Positions 53,918 through 62,298 of a stretch of 64,000 nt of DNA are shown here, in pieces. The stretch comes from Zeimonas arvi (lineage in GTDB: Bacteria; Pseudomonadota; Gammaproteobacteria; Burkholderiales; Burkholderiaceae_E). The notes under the pieces were generated by a model. It was not told the origin of the DNA. It made no database searches and worked only from the letters and a program-made list of their open reading frames with translations. The stretch covers positions 552,105-616,104 of the forward strand of contig NZ_VDUY01000002.1 of NCBI RefSeq assembly GCF_008039575.1, given 5' to 3'. Each line of letters opens with the position of its first letter. The stretch's first letter is position 1. The position numbers and the translations under genes are program-made.

Positions 53918-55792
53918 TCAGATGGCCACCTGGGTCCCGAGCTCGATCACGCGGTCGGCGGGCAGCCGGAAGTAGTTGGCGACGCTGGTGCTGTTCTGGA
54001 GCATCCAGCCGAACAGCGAGCGTCGCCAGCCGAACGGGCCGCGCTGGCTGACCGACACCACGGTGGGCTTGCTGGTGAAGAACGAGGTCTCGTCGACCTT
54101 GAACACCAGGCCCTTGCGGGCGGCGAGCCTCATGATGCCCTGGATGTCCGGGTCCTCGCGGTAACCCAGGTGCGCGCTCAAGCGGATGATGCCGTTGGGG
54201 CCCCGCATGATCTGCACCCGCTCCGCCTCGGGAACCGAAGGCACGTCCTCGAACTCCACCGTCAGGAAGATCGTGGTCTCGTGGACCACGTTGTTGTGCT
54301 TCAGGTTGTGCAGGAAGGAGCTCGGGCAGCGCGTGGACGACGACGAGAAGAAGACCGCCACGCCCGGCACGCGCTGGATCCCCGACAGGTCCATCGCGAG
54401 GCCGTCGACCGCGTTGCGGGGTCCGGCGCTCTTCTTGGCGCGCACGATCTCGGTGCCGCGCCGCCAGGTGGTGAGCACGGTGAAGGCAGCCAGCGCCAGC
54501 GCCAGCGGAAACCAGCCGCCGCCGCCGACCTTCGTGGCGTTGGCCGCAAAGAAGGCGGCCTCGACGATCGCAAAGACCGCGAAAGGCAGCCACAGCCAGC
54601 GCAGGGCCTTCGATCCCTTCACGCGCCGCAGCGTGATCAGCATGAGCACGCTGGCCAGCAGGAGGTCGCCGGCCACCGCGATGCCATAGGCCGCCGCCAG
54701 CGAGCCGGAGTCGCCGAACTCCAGCATCAGGAACACGACCAGCAGCAGCATCAGCCAGTTGACCACCGGGATGTAGATCCGGCCCTTCTGGGTACGGGAC
54801 TTCTGGAACACCCGCAGCCTCGGCAGGAAGTTCATCCGCGAGGCCTGCTGGGTGGCCGAGAAGGCGCCGGAGATCACTGCCAGCGATGCGATCACCGCCG
54901 CAGCGATCGCGATGCCGGTCAGCGGCAGCACGAACTCTTCCGGAACCAGCAGGAAGAAGGGGTTGTGGACCGCGCCGGGATTGCGCAGCACCAGCGCACC
55001 CTGCCCGAAGTAGTTGAGCGTGAGCGCCGGCAGCACGATGGCGAACCATGTCAGGCGCACCGGTGCCGGGCCAAAGCGGCCCATGTCGGCATACAGCGCC
55101 TCGACGCCGGTCACGCACAGGAAGACCGCGCCGGCGGCCACGAAGGCCAGGCCGGGGTAGGCGTACACGAAGCCGAGCGCGTAGCGCGGGTCGAGCGCCC
55201 ACAGCACCTCGGGCGTCTTTGCGACGCTCAGGCCGCCGGTGACCGCCAGCGTGGCGAACCAGGCGAGCATCAGGGGCCCGAACAGCGCGCCGATCGCGTC
55301 GGTGCCGCCGCGCTGGATCAGGAAGACTCCCACCACGATCGCCAGCGCCACCGGCAGCACGAAGGGCGCCAGTTCGGGCCGCGCCACCGCGAGCCCCTCG
55401 ACCGCCGACAGCACCGAGATCGCCGGCGTGATGACCGCGTCGCCGTAGAACAGCGAGACGGCCAGGATGCCCAGGATGGTCCCCAGCCAGAGCATGCGCG
55501 GTCGCGAGCGCAGCCGGTGCATGCACCAGGAGAGCAGCGCCAGCACGCCGCCCTCTCCGCGGTTGTCGAAGCGCAGCATGATCGTCACGTACTTGAAAGA
55601 GACGATCAGCATCACCGACCAGAAGATCATCGACAGCACCGCATAGACGTTGCCGGGCGTCAGCGGGATGCCCCAGCCGGACCGGAAGGCCTCGCGGAAC
55701 GCGTATAGCGGGCTGGTGCCGATGTCGGCGAACACGACGCCGAGCGCCGCAAGGGCGATCGCCGGCAGGCCGGAGCGGGCGGGCTTGCTCAT
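53918..55792 (-). CDS. kup: Low-affinity potassium transporter Kup
   Basis: Proton-coupled potassium uptake. The 624-residue protein has about 12 helices, the KUP signature ALGVVFADIGTSPLYAFREAF near the N terminus, and GEGGVLALLSW, FYGDAVITPAISVLSAVEG. A cytosolic C-terminal domain of about 190 residues follows. A Ser-rich stretch FFSSSSTRCPSSFLHN marks the domain start. MSKPARSG is a normal short N terminus. Divergent from the SMR-like gene over 86 bp. Confidence 0.96.
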   Translation of the reverse strand: MSKPARSGLPAIALAALGVVFADIGTSPLYAFREAFRSGWGIPLTPGNVYAVLSMIFWSVMLIVSFKYVTIMLRFDNRGEGGVLALLSWCMHRLRSRPRMLWLGTILGILAVSLFYGDAVITPAISVLSAVEGLAVARPELAPFVLPVALAIVVGVFLIQRGGTDAIGALFGPLMLAWFATLAVTGGLSVAKTPEVLWALDPRYALGFVYAYPGLAFVAAGAVFLCVTGVEALYADMGRFGPAPVRLTWFAIVLPALTLNYFGQGALVLRNPGAVHNPFFLLVPEEFVLPLTGIAIAAAVIASLAVISGAFSATQQASRMNFLPRLRVFQKSRTQKGRIYIPVVNWLMLLLVVFLMLEFGDSGSLAAAYGIAVAGDLLLASVLMLITLRRVKGSKALRWLWLPFAVFAIVEAAFFAANATKVGGGGWFPLALALAAFTVLTTWRRGTEIVRAKKSAGPRNAVDGLAMDLSGIQRVPGVAVFFSSSSTRCPSSFLHNLKHNNVVHETTIFLTVEFEDVPSVPEAERVQIMRGPNGIIRLSAHLGYREDPDIQGIMRLAARKGLVFKVDETSFFTSKPTVVSVSQRGPFGWRRSLFGWMLQNSTSVANYFRLPADRVIELGTQVAI

Positions 55793-55878
55793 GGAGGCGG
55801 AAGTCTACACCGGCGCCGGTCGGGCGATGGCGGCTATCATCGCCGGCATTGCAACCCGCCGCCGGCCGCGCCTCCCGC

Positions 55879-56256
55879 ATGAATGCCCTGAGCTTCGCCC
55901 TGGTCCTGACCGGCGTCGTCCTGAACGCGCTGGCCCAATCGCTGCTCAAGGCGGGCACCAACCGGCTCGGCCCGGTCGAGTTCTCGCTCGGCCAGGCCTG
56001 GCCGGTCGCGCTGCGGGTGATGAGCGAGTGGCCCTTCCTGGTCGGCTTCGCCTGCTACGGCGTGAGCCTGGTCGTGTGGATCGCCGCGCTGACCCGGGTG
56101 CCGGTCACGATCGCCTATCCGATGCTGTCGATCGGCTATGTGATCAACGCGCTGATCGCCCGCTTCTGGCTCGGCGAGACGCTGGGGCTGAACGGCTGGC
56201 TGGGCATCGCGCTGATCGGCGTCGGCGTGGCGCTGATCGCGCGGCCAGGTACCTGA
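55879..56256 (+). CDS. SMR/EamA-like four-helix membrane protein
   Basis: A 125-residue protein with four predicted helices: ALSFALVLTGVVLNALAQSLLKAG, FLVGFACYGVSLVVWIAALT, TIAYPMLSIGYVINALIARF and GWLGIALIGVGVALIARPG. It resembles the small multidrug resistance / ArnE-type proteins or a single EamA domain that dimerises. It ends at a single TGA; the reading frame then continues without break into a half DMT domain (next entry). The ATG MNALSF is preferred; a GTG/other start 30 bp upstream adds MQPAAGRASR. Confidence 0.8.
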   Translation: MNALSFALVLTGVVLNALAQSLLKAGTNRLGPVEFSLGQAWPVALRVMSEWPFLVGFACYGVSLVVWIAALTRVPVTIAYPMLSIGYVINALIARFWLGETLGLNGWLGIALIGVGVALIARPGT

Positions 56257-56652
56257 GCCCGGGCGATCGCCTGGGCACCGGCCGCGCACTGGCAGCAATG
56301 GCTGCTGATTGCGCTGACCGGGCTGGCCGGCGGCACCGGTCACCTGTGCCTCGCGCACGCGCACCGCTTCGCGCCGGCCTCCACGCTGGCGCCCTTCCTG
56401 TACCAGCAGATCCTCTACATGACGCTGCCTGGCTTCCTGGTGTTCGGCGACGTGCCGGGCAAGGTGGTCGTCATCGGCGCGGCGATCGTGATCGCAAGCG
56501 GGCCGTACCTGCTGTGGCGAGAGCGTGGCGAGAGCGGCGCGTCGGTGCCGCATGACGGTTCGCGCGCCCCGCCGACGACCGGAGGCACGGCCGGCGCCGA
56601 TCGGGAACGCGTCGACGGCCCGGCTTGCCCGGTGCAATTGATGTATCTATAG
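56257..56652 (+). pseudogene. Remnant of a DMT transporter C-terminal domain
   Basis: In the same frame as the preceding gene, right after its TGA, the codons give WAPAAHWQQWLLIALTG, GHLCLAHAHRFAPASTLAPF, QILYMTLPGFLVFGD and VVVIGAAIVIASGPYLLWRER. This is the last half of a RarD/EamA-type transporter, including the GASTLAPF-like and GE-like loop patterns. It has no start of its own before a mid-helix Met. The missing part corresponds to the first two helices of domain two. The C-terminal 40 residues are low complexity. A fusion or deletion event is the simple reading. Confidence 0.75.
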
Positions 56653-56653
56653 T
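56625..56653 (+). promoter_or_regulatory. Predicted promoter for the zinc-ribbon/sdhCDB genes
   Basis: TTGCCC (56625-56630) and TATAGT (56648-56653) stand 17 bp apart, in a local AT-rich patch inside the end of the pseudogene. The -10 matches consensus in 5 of 6 bases. The next start is at 56686, giving a leader of about 25 nt. A Shine-Dalgarno-like GGGAG follows 6 bp before that ATG. Confidence 0.55.
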
Positions 56654-56685
56654 GCATCTTGTTAGGTCTACGTTGGGAGCGGTCG

Positions 56686-56907
56686 ATGAAGGACTGCAAG
56701 CTCGGCCACGGGCCGACTCCTTCGGAAGATGCGCTCGACACGCCGCTGCGTTGCAGCCACTGCGACAGCCCGATCCCGGCAAGCAGCGCCCTGAGCTCCG
56801 AAGGGGCCGACTACATCAGGCACTTCTGCGGCGAGGATTGCCTCGCCGGGTGGTGCGCATCGGCGGGCCATCCCGGGCCGAATCGGCCTGGCGGCAAGGC
56901 GTCATGA
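56686..56907 (+). CDS. Small zinc-ribbon-like protein (DUF3330-like)
   Basis: A 73-residue protein with five cysteines: C23-SH-C26, C48-GED-C52 and C57. The text CSHCDSPIPASSALSSEGADYIRHFCGEDC resembles the DUF3330 family, in which a CxxC and a FCGxxC pair likely bind zinc. No signal peptide. The last four bases overlap the sdhC start (ATGA), so it is the first gene of the sdh transcript and is co-translated with it. A role in maturation or regulation of the complex is speculative. Confidence 0.7.
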   Translation: MKDCKLGHGPTPSEDALDTPLRCSHCDSPIPASSALSSEGADYIRHFCGEDCLAGWCASAGHPGPNRPGGKAS

Positions 56908-57275
56908 CCCGGCGGCCGGTCTTCCTCAACCTGTTCCGGATCGCGCTGCCGATCGGCGCGATCTCGTCCTTCCTGCACCGGATATCCGGCGTGCTCCTGC
57001 TCGTCGCGCTGCCTGCCGTCGCAATCCTGTTCGAGCGCTCGCTCGCCACGCCGGGAGGCTTCGAGTCGCTGCGGAACGGACTCGGCTCCGTCCCCGCCAG
57101 GCTGGGCATGGTGCTGCTCGGCTGGGCGCTGGCTCACCACGTCCTTGCGGGCATCCGGCACATGCTGATGGATGCCGGCCTGGGCTGGCGGCTGGCCGAC
57201 GCTCGGCGCAGCGCCTGGGCGGTCGTGGCCGGGAGCCTTGCGATCGTCGCCTTCGCGGCGATCGCGGCGGCGTGA
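56904..57275 (+). CDS. sdhC: Succinate dehydrogenase cytochrome b556 subunit
   Basis: Membrane anchor of complex II. The 123-residue protein has three helices and aligns with E. coli SdhC: RRPVFLNLFRIALPIGAISSFLHRISGV, ATPGGFESL and HHVLAGIRHMLMDAG, with the heme-ligand histidine at about 79. The gene overlaps the zinc-ribbon-like gene and sdhD by 4 bp each (ATGA and GTGA). Confidence 0.93.
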   Translation: MTRRPVFLNLFRIALPIGAISSFLHRISGVLLLVALPAVAILFERSLATPGGFESLRNGLGSVPARLGMVLLGWALAHHVLAGIRHMLMDAGLGWRLADARRSAWAVVAGSLAIVAFAAIAAA

Positions 57276-57631
57276 CAGGCGCGCAACCGATGACACACGC
57301 GCTGCTCGACGGCCTGCGCGCCTGGACCCTGCAGCGGGTCTCGGCCCTCTACCTGCTGGTCTTCGGCATCGTGCTCACGCTGCGCATGGCGGCTGCGCCA
57401 CCCGGAAACCACGCCGCGTGGGTCGCCCTCTGGGGAGAACCCCCGATGGCCGCCGGCGCCCTGCTGGCCTTCGCGAGCGTGTGCCTGCACGCGTGGGTCG
57501 GGGCCCGGGACGTGATCCTCGACTACGTCCGCCCGGCCGGCGCCCGCCCGATCGCGCTGGGGCTGGTGGCAGCGGTCCTGCTGCTCACCGGGCTGCGCCT
57601 TGCGGGGGCCCTGCTCGCCATCGCGACCTGA
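57272..57631 (+). CDS. sdhD: Succinate dehydrogenase hydrophobic anchor subunit
   Basis: The second membrane anchor, 119 residues with three helices. The quinone/heme region LHAWVGARDVILDYVRP keeps His73 and the Asp84-Tyr85 pair of E. coli SdhD (His71, Asp82-Tyr83). The GTG at 57272 overlaps the sdhC stop; an ATG at 57290 (MTHALLDG) is an alternative. The next gene, 41 bp on, is sdhB rather than sdhA. Confidence 0.92.
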   Translation: MTGAQPMTHALLDGLRAWTLQRVSALYLLVFGIVLTLRMAAAPPGNHAAWVALWGEPPMAAGALLAFASVCLHAWVGARDVILDYVRPAGARPIALGLVAAVLLLTGLRLAGALLAIAT

Positions 57632-57672
57632 GGCGCGGCCCGCCCCGGGCTGTCGCACGAACGGAGCTGTCC

Positions 57673-58368
57673 ATGCGTTTCTCGATCTATCGCTACGACC
57701 CGGATCGCGACGAGCGGCCGCGCATGCAGGACTACGAGCTCGAGCTTCGGCCCACCGACCACATGGTCCTCGACGCGTTGATCCGGCTCAAGGATATCGA
57801 CGACTCGATCTCGTTCCGCCGTTCCTGCCGGGAGGGTGTCTGCGGTTCCGACGGCATGAACATCAACGGGCGCAACCGGCTCGCCTGCATCACCGAGCTG
57901 CGGGCACTGAAAGAGCCGGTGGTCTTGCGGCCGCTGCCGGGCCAGCCGGTGATCCGCGACCTGATCGTCGACCTGACGCAGTTCTTCGCGCACTACCAGT
58001 CGATCCGGCCCTGGGTGATCGACGACCGGCCGATGCCCGAACGAGAGCGCCTGCAGTCGCCCGAACAACGCGCAGAGCTGGACGGTCTCTACGAATGCAT
58101 CCTGTGCGCATGCTGCTCGACCGCCTGCCCGTCGTACTGGTGGAACCCGGACAAGTTCGTCGGCCCGGCGGGCCTGCTGCAGGCCTGCCGCTTCATCCTG
58201 GACAGCCGCGACCAGGCGCGTGAAGAGCGGCTCGACTTCCTCGAAGGCCCCTTCCGGCTCTATCGTTGCCGCACGATCATGAACTGCACCGAGGTCTGCC
58301 CGAAGGGGCTGGCGCCGTCGCATGCGATCGAGCGAATTCGCAGTCTGATGTTCGGACGCAACTTCTAG
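57673..58368 (+). CDS. sdhB: Succinate dehydrogenase iron-sulfur subunit
   Basis: Electron transfer subunit. The 231-residue protein has all three clusters: 2Fe-2S ligands C52, C57, D60 and C72 (SCREGVCGSDG), 4Fe-4S CILCACCSTACP (C142, C145, C148, C152), and 3Fe-4S C199, C205, C209 (CRTIMNCTEVCPKGL). It matches E. coli SdhB strongly. There is a GGAG 8 bp upstream of the ATG. sdhA, which normally lies between sdhD and sdhB, is absent here. Confidence 0.96.
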   Translation: MRFSIYRYDPDRDERPRMQDYELELRPTDHMVLDALIRLKDIDDSISFRRSCREGVCGSDGMNINGRNRLACITELRALKEPVVLRPLPGQPVIRDLIVDLTQFFAHYQSIRPWVIDDRPMPERERLQSPEQRAELDGLYECILCACCSTACPSYWWNPDKFVGPAGLLQACRFILDSRDQAREERLDFLEGPFRLYRCRTIMNCTEVCPKGLAPSHAIERIRSLMFGRNF

Positions 58369-58371
58369 CGA

Positions 58372-58398
58372 GCCGGCACGCGCAGACCACGTGCCGGC
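58372..58398. terminator. Hairpin between sdhB and the TRAP genes
   Basis: GCCGGCACG (58372-58380) and its complement CGTGCCGGC (58390-58398) form a 9-bp stem with a 9-nt loop, 3 bp after the sdhB stop and 8 bp before the convergent dctM end. No T run follows on either strand. It may mark a two-way transcript end, but it is not a classical terminator. Confidence 0.5.
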
Positions 58399-58406
58399 GC
58401 CTTCGG

Positions 58407-59789
58407 TCAGTCGAGCAGCCCCGCCTGCCGCGGCAGCCAGAGCACCAGCTCCGGGAACGCGATGCAAAGCGCCAGCGCGACCAGCTGCAACAGCACGAAC
58501 GGGACGATCCCGCGGTAGATGTGCCCCATGGTGACCGAAGGCGGCACCGTTCCTTTCATGTAGAAGAGTGCAAAGCCAAAGGGTGGCGTCAGGAAGGAAG
58601 TCTGCAGGTTGACCGCGATGACCACCAGCAGCCAGGGCAGGAAGACATTGGCGCCGCCCTCGAGATGACCGGAGAAGTCGAGCTTGGCCAGGATCGGGCC
58701 GAACACCGGCAGCACGATCAGGCAGATCTCCAGCCAGTCGAAGAAGAAGCCGAGCAGGAAGACCAGCACCATCACGAAGATGAGGATCTCCCACGCGGTC
58801 TGGATGCCCATCGCGGCCAGCACGTCCGCCACCACGTCGTCGCCGCCCAGCGCGCGGAACATGTAGGCGAAGACCGAGGCGCCCATCGTGATGAAGAAGA
58901 CCATCGAGTTCGTGAGCGCCGACGATTCGATGATGTCCCGAAGCGATTTGCGCGAGAGCGCGCCGTTCCAGGCGGCCAGCACCAGGGCGCCGGCGCAGCC
59001 GACGCCGGCCGCTTCGGTCGGCGTGGCCCACCCGAGGAAGATCGAGCCGAGCACCAGCGAAACCAGCAGCACCGGCGGGAAGAAGCTGCGCACGATCATC
59101 GCCGCCAGTGCGCCGGCGCCGCTCGGCCCTTCGTCGGCGGGCATGGGCGGTGCGATCTCGGGCTTCAGGAAGGAGATGACGCCGATCCAGATGAGGTACA
59201 GCACCGAAAGCAGCAGGCCGGGGAACAAGGCGCCGGCGAACAGCGACCCCACCGGCACGGACATCAGGTCGCCCATGATCACCAGCATGATCGAGGGCGG
59301 GATCAGGATGCCCAGCGTGCCCGAGGACGCGATCGTGCCGACCGCCAGCTCGGGCTGGTAGCCGCGCGACAGCATGGCCGGCAGCGCGATCAGCGTGAGC
59401 ATGACCACCGAGGCGCCCACGATGCCGGTGGTGGCCGCCATGATCGTGCCCATCAGCGTGACCGACATCGCCAGGCCGCCGGGAATCCGCCGCGTGAGGA
59501 CCTGCAGGCACTTCAGCAACTCGGTGGCCACGCCGCTGCGCTCGAGCACCGTGCCCATGAAGATGAACATGGGAATCGCGACCAGCACCTGGCTGGCCGC
59601 CACGCCGCCCCAGATCCGGACGAGCAGGTTGTAGAACTGCAGCGGGTTGAAGACCTCGAAGTACCAGCCGATCGCGCCGAACACGAGCGACACGCCGCCC
59701 AGCACGAAGGCCACCGGGAAACCGGTGAACATCAGCAGGGCCAGCACGACGAACATCACCAGGCCGAGGTGATCGATGAGCCAGTCCAT
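58407..59789 (-). CDS. TRAP transporter large permease (DctM)
   Basis: A 460-residue membrane protein of the DctM/TRAP family, about 12 helices. Typical segments are MFIFMGTVLERSGVATELLKCL, GTIMAATTGIVGASVVMLTLIALPAML and GTLGILIPPSIMLVIMGDL. It imports a carboxylate with sodium, using the binding protein encoded two genes upstream. It follows the small permease by 3 bp. Confidence 0.93.
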   Translation of the reverse strand: MDWLIDHLGLVMFVVLALLMFTGFPVAFVLGGVSLVFGAIGWYFEVFNPLQFYNLLVRIWGGVAASQVLVAIPMFIFMGTVLERSGVATELLKCLQVLTRRIPGGLAMSVTLMGTIMAATTGIVGASVVMLTLIALPAMLSRGYQPELAVGTIASSGTLGILIPPSIMLVIMGDLMSVPVGSLFAGALFPGLLLSVLYLIWIGVISFLKPEIAPPMPADEGPSGAGALAAMIVRSFFPPVLLVSLVLGSIFLGWATPTEAAGVGCAGALVLAAWNGALSRKSLRDIIESSALTNSMVFFITMGASVFAYMFRALGGDDVVADVLAAMGIQTAWEILIFVMVLVFLLGFFFDWLEICLIVLPVFGPILAKLDFSGHLEGGANVFLPWLLVVIAVNLQTSFLTPPFGFALFYMKGTVPPSVTMGHIYRGIVPFVLLQLVALALCIAFPELVLWLPRQAGLLD

Positions 59790-59792
59790 CGC

Positions 59793-60353
59793 TCAGCCCC
59801 CCAGGTGCGAGGGCCGGGCCTGCTCGCTCAGTTCCAACGGCCCGAACAGGTAGACCACCAGCCGGGCGATCATCGCGGTGACCGCGGCCAGCAGCAGGAT
59901 CAGGCCGATCTCGAGCAGGGCCTTGGGGATCCACCGCCAAGGCAGGCCGGTCGAGGACTCGGAGCCTTCGCCGCCGACCCAGGCCTTCCAGGCGAAATCG
60001 GCGCCGTAGTTGATCAGCACCAGGCAGTACGGGATCGCGAACACGAACAGGCAGACCAGTTCGATCCAGGCCCGGGTGCGCGGCTTCATCCGCGCGACGG
60101 CCAGGTCGATCCGGACATGGCCGTTGCGCAGGTAGCCCAGGCCGAGCCACATCGAGAAGAGCACCGCGTGGAAGTGCCACTCCAGTTCCTGCAGCCGGGT
60201 CGAGCCGAGTCCGGGGATCTGGAAACCGAATTTCCGGGTGACGACGTCGACGCAGATGACGATCACGTCGGCGATGAAGAGCCAGCCCGCGAGGTAGCCG
60301 ATGCGGCCGAGTGCCGCCTCGACGCCACGCGCGTACGCGAGGAGCGATTGCAT
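59793..60353 (-). CDS. TRAP transporter small permease (DctQ)
   Basis: A 186-residue protein with four helices. The family mark is VVTRKFGFQIPGLGSTRLQELEWHFHAVLFSMWLGLGYLRNGHVRIDL, followed by two helices at the end (EIGLILLLAAVTAMIARLVVYLF). The protein is a larger DctQ than usual (about 160). It starts 70 bp after the binding-protein gene and 3 bp ahead of dctM. Confidence 0.9.
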   Translation of the reverse strand: MQSLLAYARGVEAALGRIGYLAGWLFIADVIVICVDVVTRKFGFQIPGLGSTRLQELEWHFHAVLFSMWLGLGYLRNGHVRIDLAVARMKPRTRAWIELVCLFVFAIPYCLVLINYGADFAWKAWVGGEGSESSTGLPWRWIPKALLEIGLILLLAAVTAMIARLVVYLFGPLELSEQARPSHLGG

Positions 60354-60423
60354 GGAGGGAGATCCGGGTATAGGAACCGTCGGCCCGGGCGCCGCGCGCG
60401 GTGCCCGGGCCCGAGCCGTCAGG

Positions 60424-61485
60424 TCAGTTCTTCAGGTAGCCGCTGTCGCGCCAGATCGCGTAGTTGGCGCGGAAGGCGCTGTAGGAGTCCCAGATCTTCT
60501 TGAACATCGGGTTCGACGCCGCCTCTTCCTTGGCGACCTCTTCCCAGGCGCCCTTGAAAGCCGCCAGGAACTCGGGGCCCCAGGTCTTCAGGGTGACCCC
60601 CTTGGCCTGGATCTCCTTGAGCGCGCCGAACTGTGCCGCTTCGCCGTAGGCGAGCGACTGCCGGATCGTCTCGCCGCAGGCCAGCTCGATGACCGCCTTC
60701 TGCTGGTCGCTGAGCGTGTCCCACTTCTTCTTGTTGATGAGGAGCTCCAGCGCGGTCGATTGCTGGTGCCAACCCGGCAGGTAGTAGTACTTGGCCACCT
60801 GGTGGAAGCCCAGCTTGAGGTCCTGCACCGGCGTGGAGAACTCGGTCGCGTCGATCGTGCCCAGCTGCAGCGCCTGGTAGATCTCGCCAGGCGCGATCAG
60901 CTGCGTGGCGACCCCCAGCTTGGCCATGGCCTTGGCGCCCAGGCCGAAGAAACGCATCTTCAGGCCCTTCAGGTCGTCCAGCGTCTTGATCTCCTTGCGG
61001 AACCAGCCCGCGCCTTCGGGCGGGGCCATGCCGCAGGTGAGCGCGTGCACGCCGTACTTTCCGTACAGCTCGGCCATCAGCTCCTTGCCGCCGCCGTAGT
61101 CGAGCCAGGCCAGGTATTCGCCGGCGCTCGGCCCGTAGGGGAGGCTGGCGAAGAAGTTGAAGGCGCTGTCCTTGCCCGACCAGAAACCGGCCGTGGACCA
61201 GACCATGTCGACCGATCCCTGGGAAACCGCATCGAAGGATTGCAGCACCGGCACGAGCGCATTCGGCTCGTTGTGCTTGATCCGGATGGTGCCGCCGGAA
61301 GCGCGTTCGATCCGCTTGGTGACATCGAGGCCCGCTTCGCCGGCCAGGGGCTGCGTGCTGCCGAAACCCGCCGCCATCTGGAACCTGACGGTCTTGTCCT
61401 GCGCCGCCGCGGGCGCTGCCGCGAGCGCAAGGACGGCCGAGCCTATGCATGCCGCCGCCAAGGCGAACGGTGTCCGTTTCCCCAT
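60424..61485 (-). CDS. TRAP transporter substrate-binding protein (DctP)
   Basis: A 353-residue periplasmic binding protein. A Sec signal (about 1-27, AALAAAPAAAQ) is followed by the DctP-type fold: VRFQMAAGFGSTQPLAGEAGLDVTKRIE, DMVWSTAGFWSGKDSAF, the conserved Arg segment GLKMRFFGLGAKAMAKLG and a long spine helix. It resembles the TakP/2-oxoacid group, so keto acids or lactate are plausible ligands. The ATG MGKRTPFA has GGGGAG 8 bp upstream. First gene of the TRAP operon. Confidence 0.92.
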   Translation of the reverse strand: MGKRTPFALAAACIGSAVLALAAAPAAAQDKTVRFQMAAGFGSTQPLAGEAGLDVTKRIERASGGTIRIKHNEPNALVPVLQSFDAVSQGSVDMVWSTAGFWSGKDSAFNFFASLPYGPSAGEYLAWLDYGGGKELMAELYGKYGVHALTCGMAPPEGAGWFRKEIKTLDDLKGLKMRFFGLGAKAMAKLGVATQLIAPGEIYQALQLGTIDATEFSTPVQDLKLGFHQVAKYYYLPGWHQQSTALELLINKKKWDTLSDQQKAVIELACGETIRQSLAYGEAAQFGALKEIQAKGVTLKTWGPEFLAAFKGAWEEVAKEEAASNPMFKKIWDSYSAFRANYAIWRDSGYLKN

Positions 61486-61650
61486 CTGCGTGTCTCCCCG
61501 ATGTCGTTGTGTCGGCCGCGACTCGCCCTTGCGAGGACCTTGCACGGCCCATGCCACCGATGCCCTCACCGACGGCACGTGCAATGTATGCGATCGCCGA
61601 TGGCCGCGCAATCTCCGGATGCGGCCTCCCCCGATGCGGGCTTCCGGACG

Positions 61651-62145
61651 CTACTCGAAGCGCATCAGTTCCTCGGCCAGCGCGTCCTGGCCATAGCGCT
61701 CGATCAGCATGTCGACCTCGGCCAGCAGGCTGCCGTCCTGGTCGTCCTCGATCACGCCCTCTCCGACCAGGCGTGCGGTGAGCCCGTCGGCCATCGCGTC
61801 GCGCACCTCGCCCAGCGTGAGCGACAGGTCGGCCTCGCGCTCGTCGAGCGCCGCCTCGATGACCGCCGAGAGCTCCTCGCTCGCCTTCACCGCGGTGAAG
61901 TCGCCGGCGGGCGCCTCCTCGCCGAACTCCTCGACCAGGGCCTCGATCTCGGCGTACAGCGACTGCTCGGTGCCGAACTGCGAGCGGTCCGGCTTCAGGC
62001 CTCGGTGCACCAGTGAACGCCTCAGGCGGTCGCGCACGAAACCCAGGGTGACCGTCTCCTCGATGTCCGGATCGGCGAGCAGGGACTCCATCAGCGCGGA
62101 GAGCTCCTCGCTCGCGCGGCTGTCGCCGTCGATGGGCATGTGCAT
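61651..62145 (-). CDS. Acidic protein of two tandem homologous units
   Basis: A 164-residue acidic protein with no family that I recognise. Residues 11-79 and 88-158 are clearly related: each starts ASEELSA, continues with a helix and TLGxVRD, and ends with an EI/EVD-L-FGE/YGQ-A segment. So the gene arose by internal duplication. It is highly helical, without signal or membrane segment. MHMPIDGD was chosen because AGGAGG is 6 bp upstream. It lies alone between the TRAP operon and the MscS gene. Confidence 0.75.
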   Translation of the reverse strand: MHMPIDGDSRASEELSALMESLLADPDIEETVTLGFVRDRLRRSLVHRGLKPDRSQFGTEQSLYAEIEALVEEFGEEAPAGDFTAVKASEELSAVIEAALDEREADLSLTLGEVRDAMADGLTARLVGEGVIEDDQDGSLLAEVDMLIERYGQDALAEELMRFE

Positions 62146-62298
62146 GGTCGGCCTCCTGGATCGTGCAAGCGTCTTGCGGGCGCCGGCGCGGCCACGAGCC
62201 GCCACCGCATCAGCCGGCTGCCATATCCTCGCATCGCCTTGCCGCGCTGACCAGCACCGGGACACGGATGCCGGCGCCGCTCGGCGACGTCCGGGCCC

